The notes under the pieces: model-generated
The model's database searches: none
What the model was told of the DNA's origin: nothing
Seen by the model: the letters and a program-made list of their open reading frames with translations, nothing else
Assembly: GCF_002368415.1 (NCBI RefSeq)
Contig: NZ_AP018290.1
Location: 8,113,717 to 8,177,716, forward strand
Source: Calothrix sp. NIES-4105
Lineage (GTDB): Bacteria > Cyanobacteriota > Cyanobacteriia > Cyanobacteriales > Nostocaceae
Direction: 5' to 3'
Length of the DNA stretch: 64,000 nt
Position numbers and translations under genes: made by a program
Shown: one piece after another, positions 36,605 to 45,728 of the stretch
Layout: the number at the start of each line of letters is the position of its first letter
Position numbering within the stretch: the first letter of the stretch is position 1

Positions 36605-37348
36605 CTAGATTTCACAACCTTGTAGCCATTGAGAATGGTGTTTTCGCAGTATAGATGTAGCATCGGTGAAGTTGTTCACACAGTAGGGAATTTGCATATC
36701 TTTAGGACTGGCAAGTTGATTTTCAACATTGACCATATACTTATCTGCCCAGTTTACCAATTCTGACCACATTTCCCCAACTAAAATGAAAGGCATATTA
36801 TTCAGCTTACGTACTTGGAGTAACTGCCATATCATTAAAGCTTCCAGCGTAGTACCAATACCACCAGGTACTACAACAAATGCATTAGAAAGCAAAACAA
36901 AGTGATGTAAGCGCGTGAAAAATGTTTGATGCTGATACATTTGTTCGACAAAGGGATTAGCGCTTTGCTCGAAGTCTAAATTTATGCGAATACCAATAGA
37001 ATTAGTTAAGCGCTCTTTGTTGGCTAAAAAACTTCCTTCGTTTGCTGCTTGCATTAAACCAGGCCCACCACCTGTTACAATGTCGCAACCCATTTTTGTG
37101 AGTTCGCCAGCAAAAAACTTTACGCCATTATATAGTGGGCTATCCTGCTTTAAGCGCGCGGAGCCAAATATAGTTACACGATAGCGCTCACAACGTGGAG
37201 GTTGAATGCTAGTTAGGTTATTTAATACTTGCCAAAGCCCTAAAATAGAGTCTTCTATTACTTTATAGCTGTTCTCCGCATTATATATACTTGTGTTTCC
37301 TGATACTTTAGGTACACTATATCCATTCAGACTTTCGTCATTACTCAT
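36605..37348 (-). CDS. LOG family protein (TIGR00730; nucleotide 5'-monophosphate phosphoribohydrolase-like)
   Basis: 247 residues. Rossmann-type fold with VTIFGSARL, the GGGPGLMQAANEG loop and PGGIGTTLEALMIWQL, which carries the PGGxGTxxE motif needed for phosphoribohydrolase activity in LOG enzymes. In plants LOG releases cytokinin from its ribotide; bacterial members act on nucleotide monophosphates or are unassigned. The first ~55 residues are a non-conserved extension (EDSILGLWQVLNNLTSIQPP helps form the long subfamily). Not linked by function to its neighbours. Confidence 0.85.
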   Translation of the reverse strand: MSNDESLNGYSVPKVSGNTSIYNAENSYKVIEDSILGLWQVLNNLTSIQPPRCERYRVTIFGSARLKQDSPLYNGVKFFAGELTKMGCDIVTGGGPGLMQAANEGSFLANKERLTNSIGIRINLDFEQSANPFVEQMYQHQTFFTRLHHFVLLSNAFVVVPGGIGTTLEALMIWQLLQVRKLNNMPFILVGEMWSELVNWADKYMVNVENQLASPKDMQIPYCVNNFTDATSILRKHHSQWLQGCEI

Positions 37349-37460
37349 AATCAGATTTTAGATTTTAGATTTTAGATTATTAGATAATATAAGATACTGC
37401 CTTGACATTTATATCTACAACTTGACAGGCGCCTATTTTAAACAATTTAAATTTAGAATC

Positions 37461-38321
37461 ATGTGGACTGAAATAGACACTCATATTTCAAAGGTACTAG
37501 GTACAAAATTTGAAACCGTAACAAAACGCTCGGTTAGTGGCGGTTGTATCAATCAAGGATACTCTGTTTCTAATGGTCAGCATACCTATTTTGTCAAAAT
37601 AAACCAAGCCTCCTATATTACCATGTTTTCGGCAGAGGCTTTAGGTTTGCAGCAAATGTACGATACACATACTATCCGCGTTCCTAAACCATTATGCTGG
37701 GGAAGTGCTGGTAATCAGTCATACATTGTAATGGAGTGGTTAGAGATTGGTAGTGGGGGTAATAAAGCTTGGAAAGAAATGGGGCGCCACCTAGCAGCAA
37801 TGCATAAAGTCAAACAAAACAGGTTTGGCTGGGATATGAATAATACTATTGGCTCAACTACACAAATCAACACCTGGACAGATAGTTGGGTAGAATTTTA
37901 TACTGAACATCGGTTAGGATATCAATTTAAACTAGGGCGCCGAAAAGGTGGACATTTTCAAGCTTCAGAAGAATTACTCGCTGCTATTCCTGAACTGTTG
38001 GCAGGTCATGAACCCTACCCATCATTAGTTCACGGTGACTTATGGGGAGGAAACGCGGGATGTACAAACGATGGTACACCTGTTATTTTTGACCCAGCTA
38101 CATATTATGGGGATAGAGAAGTTGATATTGCCATGACTGAATTATTTGGAGGATTCTCACCTGCGTTTTATAGGGGTTATAACGAAGTGTTTCCTTTAGA
38201 CGAGGGGTACGAGCAAAGAAAAGTACTTTACAATCTGTACCATATCGTTAATCATTTTAATTTATTCGGTGGCAGCTACGAATCCCAAGCCAATCGAATG
38301 ATTTCGCAAATTTTACGTTGA
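37461..38321 (+). CDS. Fructosamine/ketosamine-3-kinase family protein
   Basis: 286 residues from ATG at 37461; a TTG at 37422 in frame adds 13 non-conserved residues and is rejected. Aminoglycoside phosphotransferase-like fold: SGGCINQGYSV nucleotide loop, FVKIN catalytic Lys, HGDLWGGNAG catalytic loop with Asp, and FDPATYYGDREVDIAMTELFGGF, the family signature. These kinases phosphorylate sugars on glycated amines, leading to their release. Upstream of a glycosylation operon, separated by four TCCTTTGTG repeats. Confidence 0.9.
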   Translation: MWTEIDTHISKVLGTKFETVTKRSVSGGCINQGYSVSNGQHTYFVKINQASYITMFSAEALGLQQMYDTHTIRVPKPLCWGSAGNQSYIVMEWLEIGSGGNKAWKEMGRHLAAMHKVKQNRFGWDMNNTIGSTTQINTWTDSWVEFYTEHRLGYQFKLGRRKGGHFQASEELLAAIPELLAGHEPYPSLVHGDLWGGNAGCTNDGTPVIFDPATYYGDREVDIAMTELFGGFSPAFYRGYNEVFPLDEGYEQRKVLYNLYHIVNHFNLFGGSYESQANRMISQILR

Positions 38322-38341
38322 AAATTACTCTTGATAATTCT

Positions 38342-38377
38342 TCCTTTGTGTCCTTTGTGTCCTTTGTGTCCTTTGTG
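38342..38377 (+). repeat. Four tandem copies of TCCTTTGTG
   Basis: Perfect 9-bp units at 38342, 38351, 38360 and 38369, 17-52 bp before the methyltransferase ATG. It is a diverged relative of the CTCTGTG repeat, but strictly tandem. Copy number in this leader may vary between strains. Confidence 0.85.
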
Positions 38378-38393
38378 GTTCGTTACATAATAT

Positions 38394-39134
38394 ATGGAAA
38401 AAGACTTTTATTTTCAATATGCAGCAGTCGAAGATAAACATTGGTGGTTTATCGGGCGCCGTCGTATACTCGACAAACTAATTCTGAGACTCAACCTACC
38501 AGAAAATGCCAAAATCCTCGAAGCTGGTTGTGGAACTGGTGGTAACTTGCTTTTTCTAGCTCGTCACGGACAAGTTGAAGCGATGGAGTTAGAAGAAACC
38601 GCACGTATATTTGCCAACCAGCGTCAAGTTACTACAGTCAAAGCTGGAAGTCTACCTGATAAAATTCCTTTTGAAAACGAAAAATATGATTTAATTGTCG
38701 CGTTTGATGTTATCGAACACCTCGATGATGATGTGGCAGCACTTCAAGCTTTGCGAAATCATCTAAAATGCGATGGTTGGTTAGTACTAACTGTTCCAGC
38801 ATACCAGTTTTTGTGGAGTCATCATGATGATATCAATCATCACAGGCGCCGTTATCGTTTGAAAGGTTTACAACAAGTTGTGCGTAAAGCCGATTTTACC
38901 GTACATTACAGCAGCTATTTCAATACTTTCCTGTTTCCTGTAGTCGCAGGTGTCCGCACCTTACAAAAATTGTTAAGAATTGATAATAAATCTCAGATTA
39001 GCAGTGATTTAAACCTACCATCGGTGCCTATAAATAAATTTTTGACTATTCTATTTGCTACTGAACGCCATTTAATCAACAAGTTCCGCTTACCATTCGG
39101 AGTATCAGCGTTAATTGTGGGACAAAAAATATAA
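38394..39134 (+). CDS. Class I SAM-dependent methyltransferase
   Basis: 246 residues. Motif I ILEAGCGTGGNLLFLA (about 42-57), motif II-like EAMELEE, motif post-I YDLIVAFDVIEHLDDD and WLVLTVPAYQFLWSHHDDINHHRRRYR; C-terminal region is partly hydrophobic (YFNTFLFPVVAGVRTL). The 'FDVIEH...HHRRRY' pattern is usual for methyltransferases found beside lipid-linked GT2 genes in bacteria. First gene of the group with GT2, small transporter and PIG-V-like enzyme (146-bp gap to GT2). Substrate unknown, probably a glycan or its lipid carrier. Confidence 0.85.
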   Translation: MEKDFYFQYAAVEDKHWWFIGRRRILDKLILRLNLPENAKILEAGCGTGGNLLFLARHGQVEAMELEETARIFANQRQVTTVKAGSLPDKIPFENEKYDLIVAFDVIEHLDDDVAALQALRNHLKCDGWLVLTVPAYQFLWSHHDDINHHRRRYRLKGLQQVVRKADFTVHYSSYFNTFLFPVVAGVRTLQKLLRIDNKSQISSDLNLPSVPINKFLTILFATERHLINKFRLPFGVSALIVGQKI

Positions 39135-39280
39135 GAATGAAAATCAATAACAAATAATTAGGAACGTTTGAGCGTTATTCACCTACATATATATAGTTAT
39201 ACTGAATAGCGAAAACCAGTTAGAGGTTAGTACATATATTTTATTCAGTTCTTAGTTCCTAACCCTTAAAATCTTTTACC

Positions 39281-40261
39281 GTGACTCAACCAACCTACTC
39301 GATAGTTATCCCTATTTTCAACGAAGAGGACAATATTCATGAGATGTATCGGCGCCTAACTGGTGTGATGCAACAGTTGGATGGTGATTCTGAATTAATA
39401 TTAGTCGATGATGGTAGTAGAGATAGTTCGCTAAGTGCAATTCGCGAACTTACTAGTTGTGATAGTCGAGTTCGCTATATTAGCTTTGCTCGCAATTTTG
39501 GTCATCAAGTTGCTGTCACGGCAGGGTTAAATTTTGTGCGTGCAGAAGGTGCTGTTGTGGTGATGGATGCTGACTTGCAAGACCCACCCGAATTAATTTT
39601 ACCGATGATTGAAAAATGGCGCCAAGGTCATCAAGTTGTTTATGCACAGCGCACTTCACGTAAAAAGGAAACTTGGTTAAAACGATTTACTGCTTATGCT
39701 TTCTACCGTATCCTCCGCAAACTAGCTGATGTTGATATTCCTTCGGATACTGGTGATTTTTGTTTGATGGATAAGCAAGTTGTTGACGTTCTCAACTCAA
39801 TGCCCGAACGTAACCGTTATATTCGTGGACTGCGCGCATGGGTTGGTTATCGTCAAAGTTCTATCAAATTTGAACGTGATCCCCGCTTTGCTGGTAAAGA
39901 AAAATATACCTTTGGAAAATCGTTTGCACTCGCAATTAATGGTATTGTCTCTTTTTCAAGAGTTCCTTTGCGTGTTGCTACTTACTTAGGCATGTTATCT
40001 GCCGCTGTTGCTGTACTGATGATGCTGCTAATTGTTTACTGGCGCCTTACCGACCGTGCTACACCTTTGGTTGGTTATACATTAATTGCTGTCGCGTTAT
40101 TTTTCTTAGGCTCAGTACAGCTATTTTGTATTGGCATTTTAGGAGAGTACATTGGTCGCATCTACGAAGAAGTCAAAGGGCGCCCAATTTATACAGTTAA
40201 AGAAATTAGTGGCGTCACATCACAACAGAAACCCGATTTCTTTACGAAGTCCTATCAATAA
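39281..40261 (+). CDS. Family 2 glycosyltransferase, polyprenyl-phosphate sugar synthase type
   Basis: 326 residues, GTG start. GT-A domain: [41 protein letters not shown] (the DxD site), and [16 protein letters not shown] near the acceptor. C-terminal pair of membrane helices (about 230-260 and 267-293) followed by [17 protein letters not shown]: the DPM1/GtrB/ArnC-like layout. It moves a sugar from a nucleotide donor to undecaprenyl (polyprenyl) phosphate on the cytoplasmic face. The next two genes could flip and use it. Confidence 0.9.
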   Translation: MTQPTYSIVIPIFNEEDNIHEMYRRLTGVMQQLDGDSELILVDDGSRDSSLSAIRELTSCDSRVRYISFARNFGHQVAVTAGLNFVRAEGAVVVMDADLQDPPELILPMIEKWRQGHQVVYAQRTSRKKETWLKRFTAYAFYRILRKLADVDIPSDTGDFCLMDKQVVDVLNSMPERNRYIRGLRAWVGYRQSSIKFERDPRFAGKEKYTFGKSFALAINGIVSFSRVPLRVATYLGMLSAAVAVLMMLLIVYWRLTDRATPLVGYTLIAVALFFLGSVQLFCIGILGEYIGRIYEEVKGRPIYTVKEISGVTSQQKPDFFTKSYQ

Positions 40262-40316
40262 TCTCGAATAATCTTAATATTATTTTGTATATCACTAAAA
40301 CTGTCTGGGTAATTTC

Positions 40317-40685
40317 GTGACTCCAAAAGAATTTGCTTTATTGTTACTGTCTGTGCTTTCGAGTGTGGGAGGACAGTTCTTTCTGAAAATGGGCGCCGTA
40401 AAACTAGGTAAAGTAGATTTGTCAAATGCACTCAAGCAAATAATTTCCATGATTAGTATACCTGAATTACTAATTGGATTATCATTTTACGGTGTAGGAG
40501 CTATTGCTTATATATTAGTATTGACGCGCGTGAATTTGAGTGTAGCTGGTCCTTCTGCTTCACTAGTTTATGTTTTTTCTGTTCTACTTGGTTTATTTGT
40601 ATTCAAAGAGTCAATACCTGTAGGACGTTTGTTTGGACTAGGCTTTATAGTTTGTGGTGTTATTTTAGTTGTTTGGAACAAGTGA
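40317..40685 (+). CDS. Small EamA/SMR-like four-helix membrane transporter
   Basis: 122 residues, GTG start. Four hydrophobic helices (about 3-25, 44-66, 70-92, 98-118) with SSVGGQFFLKMG in helix 1 and the GPSASLVYVFSVLLGLFVFKE block; like ArnE/ArnF, which flip undecaprenyl-phosphate sugars. Its TGA overlaps the GTG of the next gene in GTGA, so the two are translationally coupled. A flippase role is inference from size and context. Confidence 0.82.
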   Translation: MTPKEFALLLLSVLSSVGGQFFLKMGAVKLGKVDLSNALKQIISMISIPELLIGLSFYGVGAIAYILVLTRVNLSVAGPSASLVYVFSVLLGLFVFKESIPVGRLFGLGFIVCGVILVVWNK

Positions 40686-41944
40686 AAAATCATTCCTTGG
40701 TCAACAAATACGGGTTTCCAGTACTAATGTGGCTGTCGAGTCGGCTGCTAATTCTGTTTATGATGTTTGCTGTAATGCCAATTATTGCCAAAACATCAAA
40801 TATCGTAATTGATAAATACGGTTGGTGGGATGTATTGTTCGCGTGGGACAGTGTTTGGTACTACAAAATTGCCACAAGCGGTTATAATTATGGTCCCGAT
40901 GTGGTAAATAACCAATATGCTGTCGCTTTTTTCCCGTTATATCCTTTACTAAGCTGGATATTGATGCAGTTTGGGTTATCGTTTCCTGTTGCTGCTTTGA
41001 TAGTCAATAATTTGGCTTTCTTAGGTACCTTAATTTTATTCTACGTTTGGGTATCTGAAATTGGAGGTGAAAATTCTGCTCGTTGGGCAACTGCTGCACT
41101 CGCATGGTGTCCTTATTCTTTATATGGAACAGTAATTTACACTGAAGGGTTATTTTTGCTGTTTAGTATATCGGCTTTGCGCGCGTTTGATAGAAAAGAG
41201 TACATTTGGGCTGGACTGTGGGGAGCATTATCTACCGCGACCAGAATTACAGGAATAGCACTTTTAGCAGCTTTCTTTTTGGCTGCATGGAAAGAGCGGC
41301 GCCCACTAGTAGCTTACATTACAAGTTTTGCTGTTGCTTTGGGTGTAATATTTTACAGCTTGTACTGTGCGCTCAGGTTCGGTGATGCATTAGCATTTCT
41401 TCACGCTCAACGAGGGTGGCGAAGTTCCGCTGGGTTCACGCTTGATGGTTGGCTGCTTCTACTTAAACAAATTGTTATTGGCGCCAAGAATACACAATTA
41501 GGTTATATTCAAGACTACCTTCATCCAATAAAGTTTGCTATTGTGATAATTAGCGGTTCGTTGTTGTATTGGTTCCGAAATTTAATTGGTAACACTGGTA
41601 CACGCTACGGATTTTTTGCTTTGTGGATTGCCTTATGGATGCTAAATCAAGACCCATTAATTCAAATAGTTTGGATTTTTGGTTCTTTGTATCTACTTTG
41701 GCACTATCGCTCATCATTACCCTTGGTTGCAGCTATCTATGGTTTTTTCTCGTATGCAATTGCTCTGAATACTGGATTAACCATGTCTGTTGATAGATAC
41801 GTATACGCAATTGCACCTGTATTTATCTCTTGCGGATTTTTATTTGCTAAATATCCGCGTTGGGGCTATGCTGTTATAGCATTTTGCGGTTTTATACTTA
41901 CTCTTTATTGTGTTCGCTTTGCCCGAGATTTATGGCTGGCGTAA
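40682..41944 (+). CDS. PIG-V-like membrane mannosyltransferase
   Basis: 420 residues from the GTG at 40682 that overlaps the stop of the flippase-like gene; a longer frame begins at TTG 40652 inside that gene and is rejected. About ten hydrophobic helices. FAWDSVWYYKIATSGYNY with the first acidic residue, then AFFPLYPLLSWIL and GTVIYTEGLFLLFSISALRAF: the GT-C pattern of the PIG-V family, which uses a polyprenyl-phosphate sugar donor outside the cytoplasm. Product could be a mannosylated envelope lipid or protein. Last gene of the operon. Confidence 0.87.
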   Translation: MKNHSLVNKYGFPVLMWLSSRLLILFMMFAVMPIIAKTSNIVIDKYGWWDVLFAWDSVWYYKIATSGYNYGPDVVNNQYAVAFFPLYPLLSWILMQFGLSFPVAALIVNNLAFLGTLILFYVWVSEIGGENSARWATAALAWCPYSLYGTVIYTEGLFLLFSISALRAFDRKEYIWAGLWGALSTATRITGIALLAAFFLAAWKERRPLVAYITSFAVALGVIFYSLYCALRFGDALAFLHAQRGWRSSAGFTLDGWLLLLKQIVIGAKNTQLGYIQDYLHPIKFAIVIISGSLLYWFRNLIGNTGTRYGFFALWIALWMLNQDPLIQIVWIFGSLYLLWHYRSSLPLVAAIYGFFSYAIALNTGLTMSVDRYVYAIAPVFISCGFLFAKYPRWGYAVIAFCGFILTLYCVRFARDLWLA

Positions 41945-42842
41945 ATAAAATTGCTTTATGTATATATTAATCTATGTAAGTTATGTTATTTGTAGCATAG
42001 TAAGTATTTATACTTTGAGCAAGCCAAATCAATTAAGTACATTAAGTATTGAGTATTACTTTTCGTCATGGAATAAAATGCTTAAATATTACTTAAATTC
42101 GTACTTATTGAATAATTTAACAACAAAGTAACTATTGTAAAGGAACTCAAATCAGTACTTTTACGGTAAACATTGGTATATATTTGTAGTATCAATGTAA
42201 TAGTAGTATATTTAGTTTTGAGTGTCAGTCCCCCAGTTTGGTTGTTTGTATAACACTTAATCATTCTGGTTATATTGAATTTTTAGTTGTACTCGTTTTT
42301 TTAGCTAATAGTTAAAAATATACTTGTCAACGTGGGTAAATAGCTTTTACTTATATGTAGAAATATATTTAATGGAGAAACTATACATACATAAATCGCG
42401 TCTAACGGTTCACTAATTACAAAATTAGGTAGACTCAGATAAAAAAACTTAAAGTTTTCTTTCAAGGACTTGAAAATCTAAGGAAGTAAAATATACTTTA
42501 GCTAGTAACGGGACTTCTACAATATTACTTAACAATAGTAAATATTCGTTCAGTATTTAGTTAAACATTAGTCTAAGTAATTAGTTCGCGGTAAGGAAAA
42601 AATTACACAGCAAGGGTGCTTAGTAGGTTATATAAAGCAACGTTAAGAGCAATGGCGGAATTTTTCTAGTCAAGCAATTGAGTCAAAAACTATATACTGT
42701 CTGCTAAAAATCCTAACTAGATCAATAGTTTAGTGTAATTTCTACTCCTTACCATCTGATAGTTTTGTATTTGTTTATATGAATTGTATTACAAAATACC
42801 GTGCCTCGGTAATTGCAGATTGTGCCGTGAAGGAGCTGTGAA
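41945..42842. other. 898-bp gene-free AT-rich region
   Basis: No frame here has coding character. It contains the leader of the first deacetylase, with a stretch from about 42580 to 42700 that is less AT-rich (TCGCGGTAAGGAAAAAATTA, CAGCAAGGGTGCTTAGTAGG). I see no strong hairpin, tRNA or known riboswitch. A long 5' leader or a small RNA gene is possible. Confidence 0.4.
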
Positions 42843-43736
42843 GTGGAGAACAACAAGTCTTTTGGTTGGTCGCAAGGTGCATTAATTGCATTATTAGGGT
42901 TGGGAGGGTGTTTAACTCTAGGTTTAACTTTGCCCGTTATGCCAAACCTAAAGAGTACGCAGACGATTAATATTAAAGAACTATCGCTGAAACCGATGAC
43001 TTCTGAGCGAATAGAAGGATTAAAGTCATCTATTGTTACAAGTTGGCATAAAGAAGCAACTCTTAAAGGTTTGAGCGAAGTTCCTGAAAGATTTCGCGGT
43101 GTTACAATTGCTGAAGCAAATTTGGCGCCGAGCGAGAAAGTGATAGCGTTAACATTTGATGACGGACCTTGGCCTCAAAGCACACCTGCCGTACTTGAGA
43201 TTCTTAAAAAAAATAATATAAAAGCAACATTTTTTATCGTTGGGCAAATGCTAAAAGAGCATCCCGACATGGGAAAACGCATTGTTGCCGAAGGACACGT
43301 AATTGCGAATCATACTTGGCACCACTGGTATCATTACATGAATCCGCAAGCTGCTGCTTTTGAAATCGACAATACAAGCAACTTAATTTATCAAGTAACA
43401 GGTGTGAGAACAAGTTTATTTCGACCACCTGGTGGAATTAAAACAAATGGTCCATACGCTTATGCCAAGAATCAAAAATATGCCACCATCATGTGGTCTG
43501 CTGATTCTGTCGATTATTCACGACCGGGCGTACCAAGACTTATAAGTAATATTATGCGGGAAGCAAAGCCTGGTGGAATTGTGCTTATGCATGATGGTGG
43601 TGGAAACCGCTCGAACACTGTAGCAGCGTTGCCCCAAGTAATTGATATTTTTAGAAAGAAAGGTTATCGTTTTGTCACAGTACCTGAACTCTTAGAGATG
43701 CAGGACAAGCAGTTACAAGTAGCTAGTAAAAAATAG
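42843..43736 (+). CDS. Polysaccharide deacetylase (NodB homology, CE4), copy 1
   Basis: 297 residues, GTG start with AAGGAG 9 bases upstream. N-terminal signal/anchor (about 10-30). NodB domain: ALTFDDGPWP (catalytic base and metal Asp), HVIANHTWHHWYH (metal His pair), LFRPPGG, SADSVDYSRPG and IVLMHDGGG. The enzyme removes acetyl groups from an extracellular or wall glycan (peptidoglycan or chitin-like). It is followed 281 bp later by a paralogue with a similar leader. The product is probably periplasmic. Confidence 0.9.
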   Translation: MENNKSFGWSQGALIALLGLGGCLTLGLTLPVMPNLKSTQTINIKELSLKPMTSERIEGLKSSIVTSWHKEATLKGLSEVPERFRGVTIAEANLAPSEKVIALTFDDGPWPQSTPAVLEILKKNNIKATFFIVGQMLKEHPDMGKRIVAEGHVIANHTWHHWYHYMNPQAAAFEIDNTSNLIYQVTGVRTSLFRPPGGIKTNGPYAYAKNQKYATIMWSADSVDYSRPGVPRLISNIMREAKPGGIVLMHDGGGNRSNTVAALPQVIDIFRKKGYRFVTVPELLEMQDKQLQVASKK

Positions 43737-43746
43737 TTTAGTTTAA

Positions 43747-43777
43747 GATTCTCGACTTCTTAAATAAGTCGGGAATC
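43747..43777 (+). terminator. Hairpin, variant of the element at 2143
   Basis: GATTCTCGACTT (43747-43758) pairs with AAGTCGGGAATC (43766-43777) with one T-G wobble, 10 bp after the deacetylase stop. It is a diverged copy of 2143-2173. Confidence 0.6.
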
Positions 43778-44017
43778 TGACCAACCAAATATTGCTATAT
43801 AACCAATTTTTAATATATGAATTTGGTTATGGTTTCTATTACTGAATTTTGTTGCTTTTACCTTTTTCATCAAAGTAATTTCTGCTACCCTGTAGTTAAA
43901 TTTTAATGATTTAGTTGAGGTGGCTGCGAATATTGTTTTGAGAAATTATGCTTGGCGCCTTCATATATATACATATATCTATGAATGAGTACTAACTACA
44001 AGTGAAGGAGTGATGAA

Positions 44018-44929
44018 GTGAAAAAACTGATAAAAGTTAGAAAAGTTAATAATAAGCGTTTCAAAATAACCAAATTTTTTTTGTTATCTGTAGCTGCTTT
44101 AATTATGATTGTTGGTTTGGGTATGATAATACCGCTCAAACCATCAGCAAATACGCTTGAACTAGCAGTAAATGCTAGTAGTTTGACAGTAAATACTAAA
44201 GGGCAAATTGAAGGTTTCAGGACGCAAATGCTCGATAGTTGGGAAGACGAAGCCAAACAAAAAGGTATACACGATCTGCCAAAACGTTATCAAGGTGTGA
44301 CGCTAAACGCAGTCAAACCAAATAGTAAAGATAAAATCATTGCCTTAACCTTTGATGACGGTCCTTGGCCTAAATACACAGAGCAAGTACTAGATATTCT
44401 TAAAGCCAATAATGTCAAAGGAACATTCTTTGTCATTGGCGCCAATATGAAAAATATGCCAGCAGTAGGGAAACGTATCGTTACTGATGGTCATATCATT
44501 GCTAACCACACATGGCATCACTGGTATCATCGCCTTAGTCCCAGTATCGCCGCCAAAGAAATTAACGATACCGAAGAAATTATTTACAAAGTCACAGGTG
44601 TAAGAACAAACTTATTTAGACCACCCGGTGGAGTTTTAGGTAATGGGCCTGCCGCGTATGCTCGTAGTAAAAAGTATTCAGTAATAATGTGGTCAGCAGA
44701 TTCACATGATTACAAACGTCCTGCCGCACCTAGGCTAATAGGAAACGTGATGCGATTTTCCAAACCTGGTGGTATTGTCTTGATGCACGATGGTGGTGGT
44801 GTGCGTGACAGTACAGTAAAAGCTTTGCCTGAAATGATTAAAAAATTCAAGCAGCAAGGTTATAGATTTGTAACAATACCTGAAATGTTAGAACTCGAAG
44901 ACCAACAACTAGCAATTGCAGCAAAATAA
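44018..44929 (+). CDS. Polysaccharide deacetylase (NodB homology, CE4), copy 2
   Basis: 303 residues, GTG start with AAGGAG upstream. N-terminal anchor (about 17-38: FFLLSVAALIMIVGLGMIIP). Same motifs as copy 1: ALTFDDGPWP, HIIANHTWHHWYH, LFRPPGG, SADSHDYKRP, IVLMHDGGG, and the same C-terminal pattern YRFVTIPEMLELEDQQL. The two genes are clearly tandem paralogues. Differences lie mainly in the membrane anchor and the linker, so they may act on the same glycan under different control. Confidence 0.9.
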   Translation: MKKLIKVRKVNNKRFKITKFFLLSVAALIMIVGLGMIIPLKPSANTLELAVNASSLTVNTKGQIEGFRTQMLDSWEDEAKQKGIHDLPKRYQGVTLNAVKPNSKDKIIALTFDDGPWPKYTEQVLDILKANNVKGTFFVIGANMKNMPAVGKRIVTDGHIIANHTWHHWYHRLSPSIAAKEINDTEEIIYKVTGVRTNLFRPPGGVLGNGPAAYARSKKYSVIMWSADSHDYKRPAAPRLIGNVMRFSKPGGIVLMHDGGGVRDSTVKALPEMIKKFKQQGYRFVTIPEMLELEDQQLAIAAK

Positions 44930-44935
44930 CTGCTG

Positions 44936-45050
44936 AGTGCGCTCGTGCTGAGTGCTGAGTTGAAAGTGCGCTCGTGCGCTCGTGCTGAGTGTTGAGCAAG
45001 CAAAATAACCCGTAGGTTGGGTGGAGGCTAAAAGAACCCAACATAAAATC
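44936..45050. repeat. GTGCTGAGT/GCGCTCGT short repeats and a GTAGGTTGGGT fragment
   Basis: Mixed tandem of CTGAGTGCGCTCGTG and GTGCTGAGT units (44933-45000), followed by GTAGGTTGGGTGGAGGC ... GAACCCAACAT (about 45012-45043). Confidence 0.55.
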
Positions 45051-45060
45051 ATAAAAATTA

Positions 45061-45091
45061 TAGAGGCGCCTTTATTTAATAGGCGCCTTTA
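45061..45091. terminator. Terminator built from two GGCGCC palindromes
   Basis: TAGAGGCGCCT (45061-45071) pairs with AGGCGCCTTTA (45081-45091), one mismatch, loop about 9 bases, between convergent genes. Each arm holds the over-represented GGCGCC hexamer. Confidence 0.6.
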
Positions 45092-45151
45092 CCGTTTTAA
45101 TTCTGGTGAGTTGGCTTGTAACGGATGAACACGGATGTAACGGATAAACAA

Positions 45152-45481
45152 CTAAAACTCCGGTTTAATATACATATCCCAGATATTTCTCAAATTTTGT
45201 GCATCAGTATCAGAAATTCTGCCAATTTTTGCTCGTAGTAAAGACTTTTCTAAACAGACGAGACGAGATAAACGTACTGTTGACTCTACACGCAAACCGC
45301 TTTCAGCCCAATTATCCAAGATTACGTCGGTTCGAGTACGTGGTTGAACCGATGTAATAGCTGCGGTTATGGCATCATCTCCATCCAACCACAGTATTAA
45401 AATTGGGCGTTTTTTACTACCAGTACCAGTACTAAACGGAATATTTGCTACCCACAAATCACCAGCTTCAATAATCGTCAT
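45152..45481 (-). CDS. Type II toxin of the PemK/MazF family
   Basis: 109 residues. AGDLWVANIPFSTGTGSKKRPILIL is the MazF/PemK start, with the Arg of SKKRP in the place of the conserved active-site Arg; ITSVQPRTRTDVIL and STVRLSRLVCLEKSLLRAKIGRIS follow. MazF enzymes are mRNA interferases. Its ATG lies 14 bp inside the end of the upstream gene, the usual antitoxin-toxin overlap. The frame is complete. Confidence 0.85.
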   Translation of the reverse strand: MTIIEAGDLWVANIPFSTGTGSKKRPILILWLDGDDAITAAITSVQPRTRTDVILDNWAESGLRVESTVRLSRLVCLEKSLLRAKIGRISDTDAQNLRNIWDMYIKPEF

Positions 45482-45728
45482 ATAATCCTTCGTCTTCTGG
45501 TGCGTAGCTGTTGAGAAAAGCGTCGTAGGTTTTGGTTATTTCAGTGCTAGGTTGTCGTCGAATTGTAATTACCCAATGCCCAGGACTTAGATTATTTGTC
45601 ACTGACTCAGGTAAAGTTAACTTTTCTCCAGGTTTTAATTCTGTTTCGTAAGTTAGGTCAATAATTTTATTTTCTGTACTGATTGCGACTTGAGCATCAT
45701 GTAAGTCGTATTTTGGTGCTTCAGCCAT
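45468..45728 (-). CDS. Probable MazE-like antitoxin partner
   Basis: 86 residues, overlapping the MazF-like start by 14 bp. Mainly strand-forming in the middle (KPGEKLTLPESVTNNLSPGHWVITIRR), with an acidic C-terminal tail (NSYAPEDEGLYDDY) of the kind that blocks MazF. The family is not sure; the role rests on position, size and the acidic tail. Confidence 0.65.
   Translation of the reverse strand: MAEAPKYDLHDAQVAISTENKIIDLTYETELKPGEKLTLPESVTNNLSPGHWVITIRRQPSTEITKTYDAFLNSYAPEDEGLYDDY

Noticed and set aside
42082-42264. 60-residue minus-strand frame in the long spacer
   Set aside because: Low-complexity AT-driven sequence, no ribosome-binding site, no recognisable pattern.
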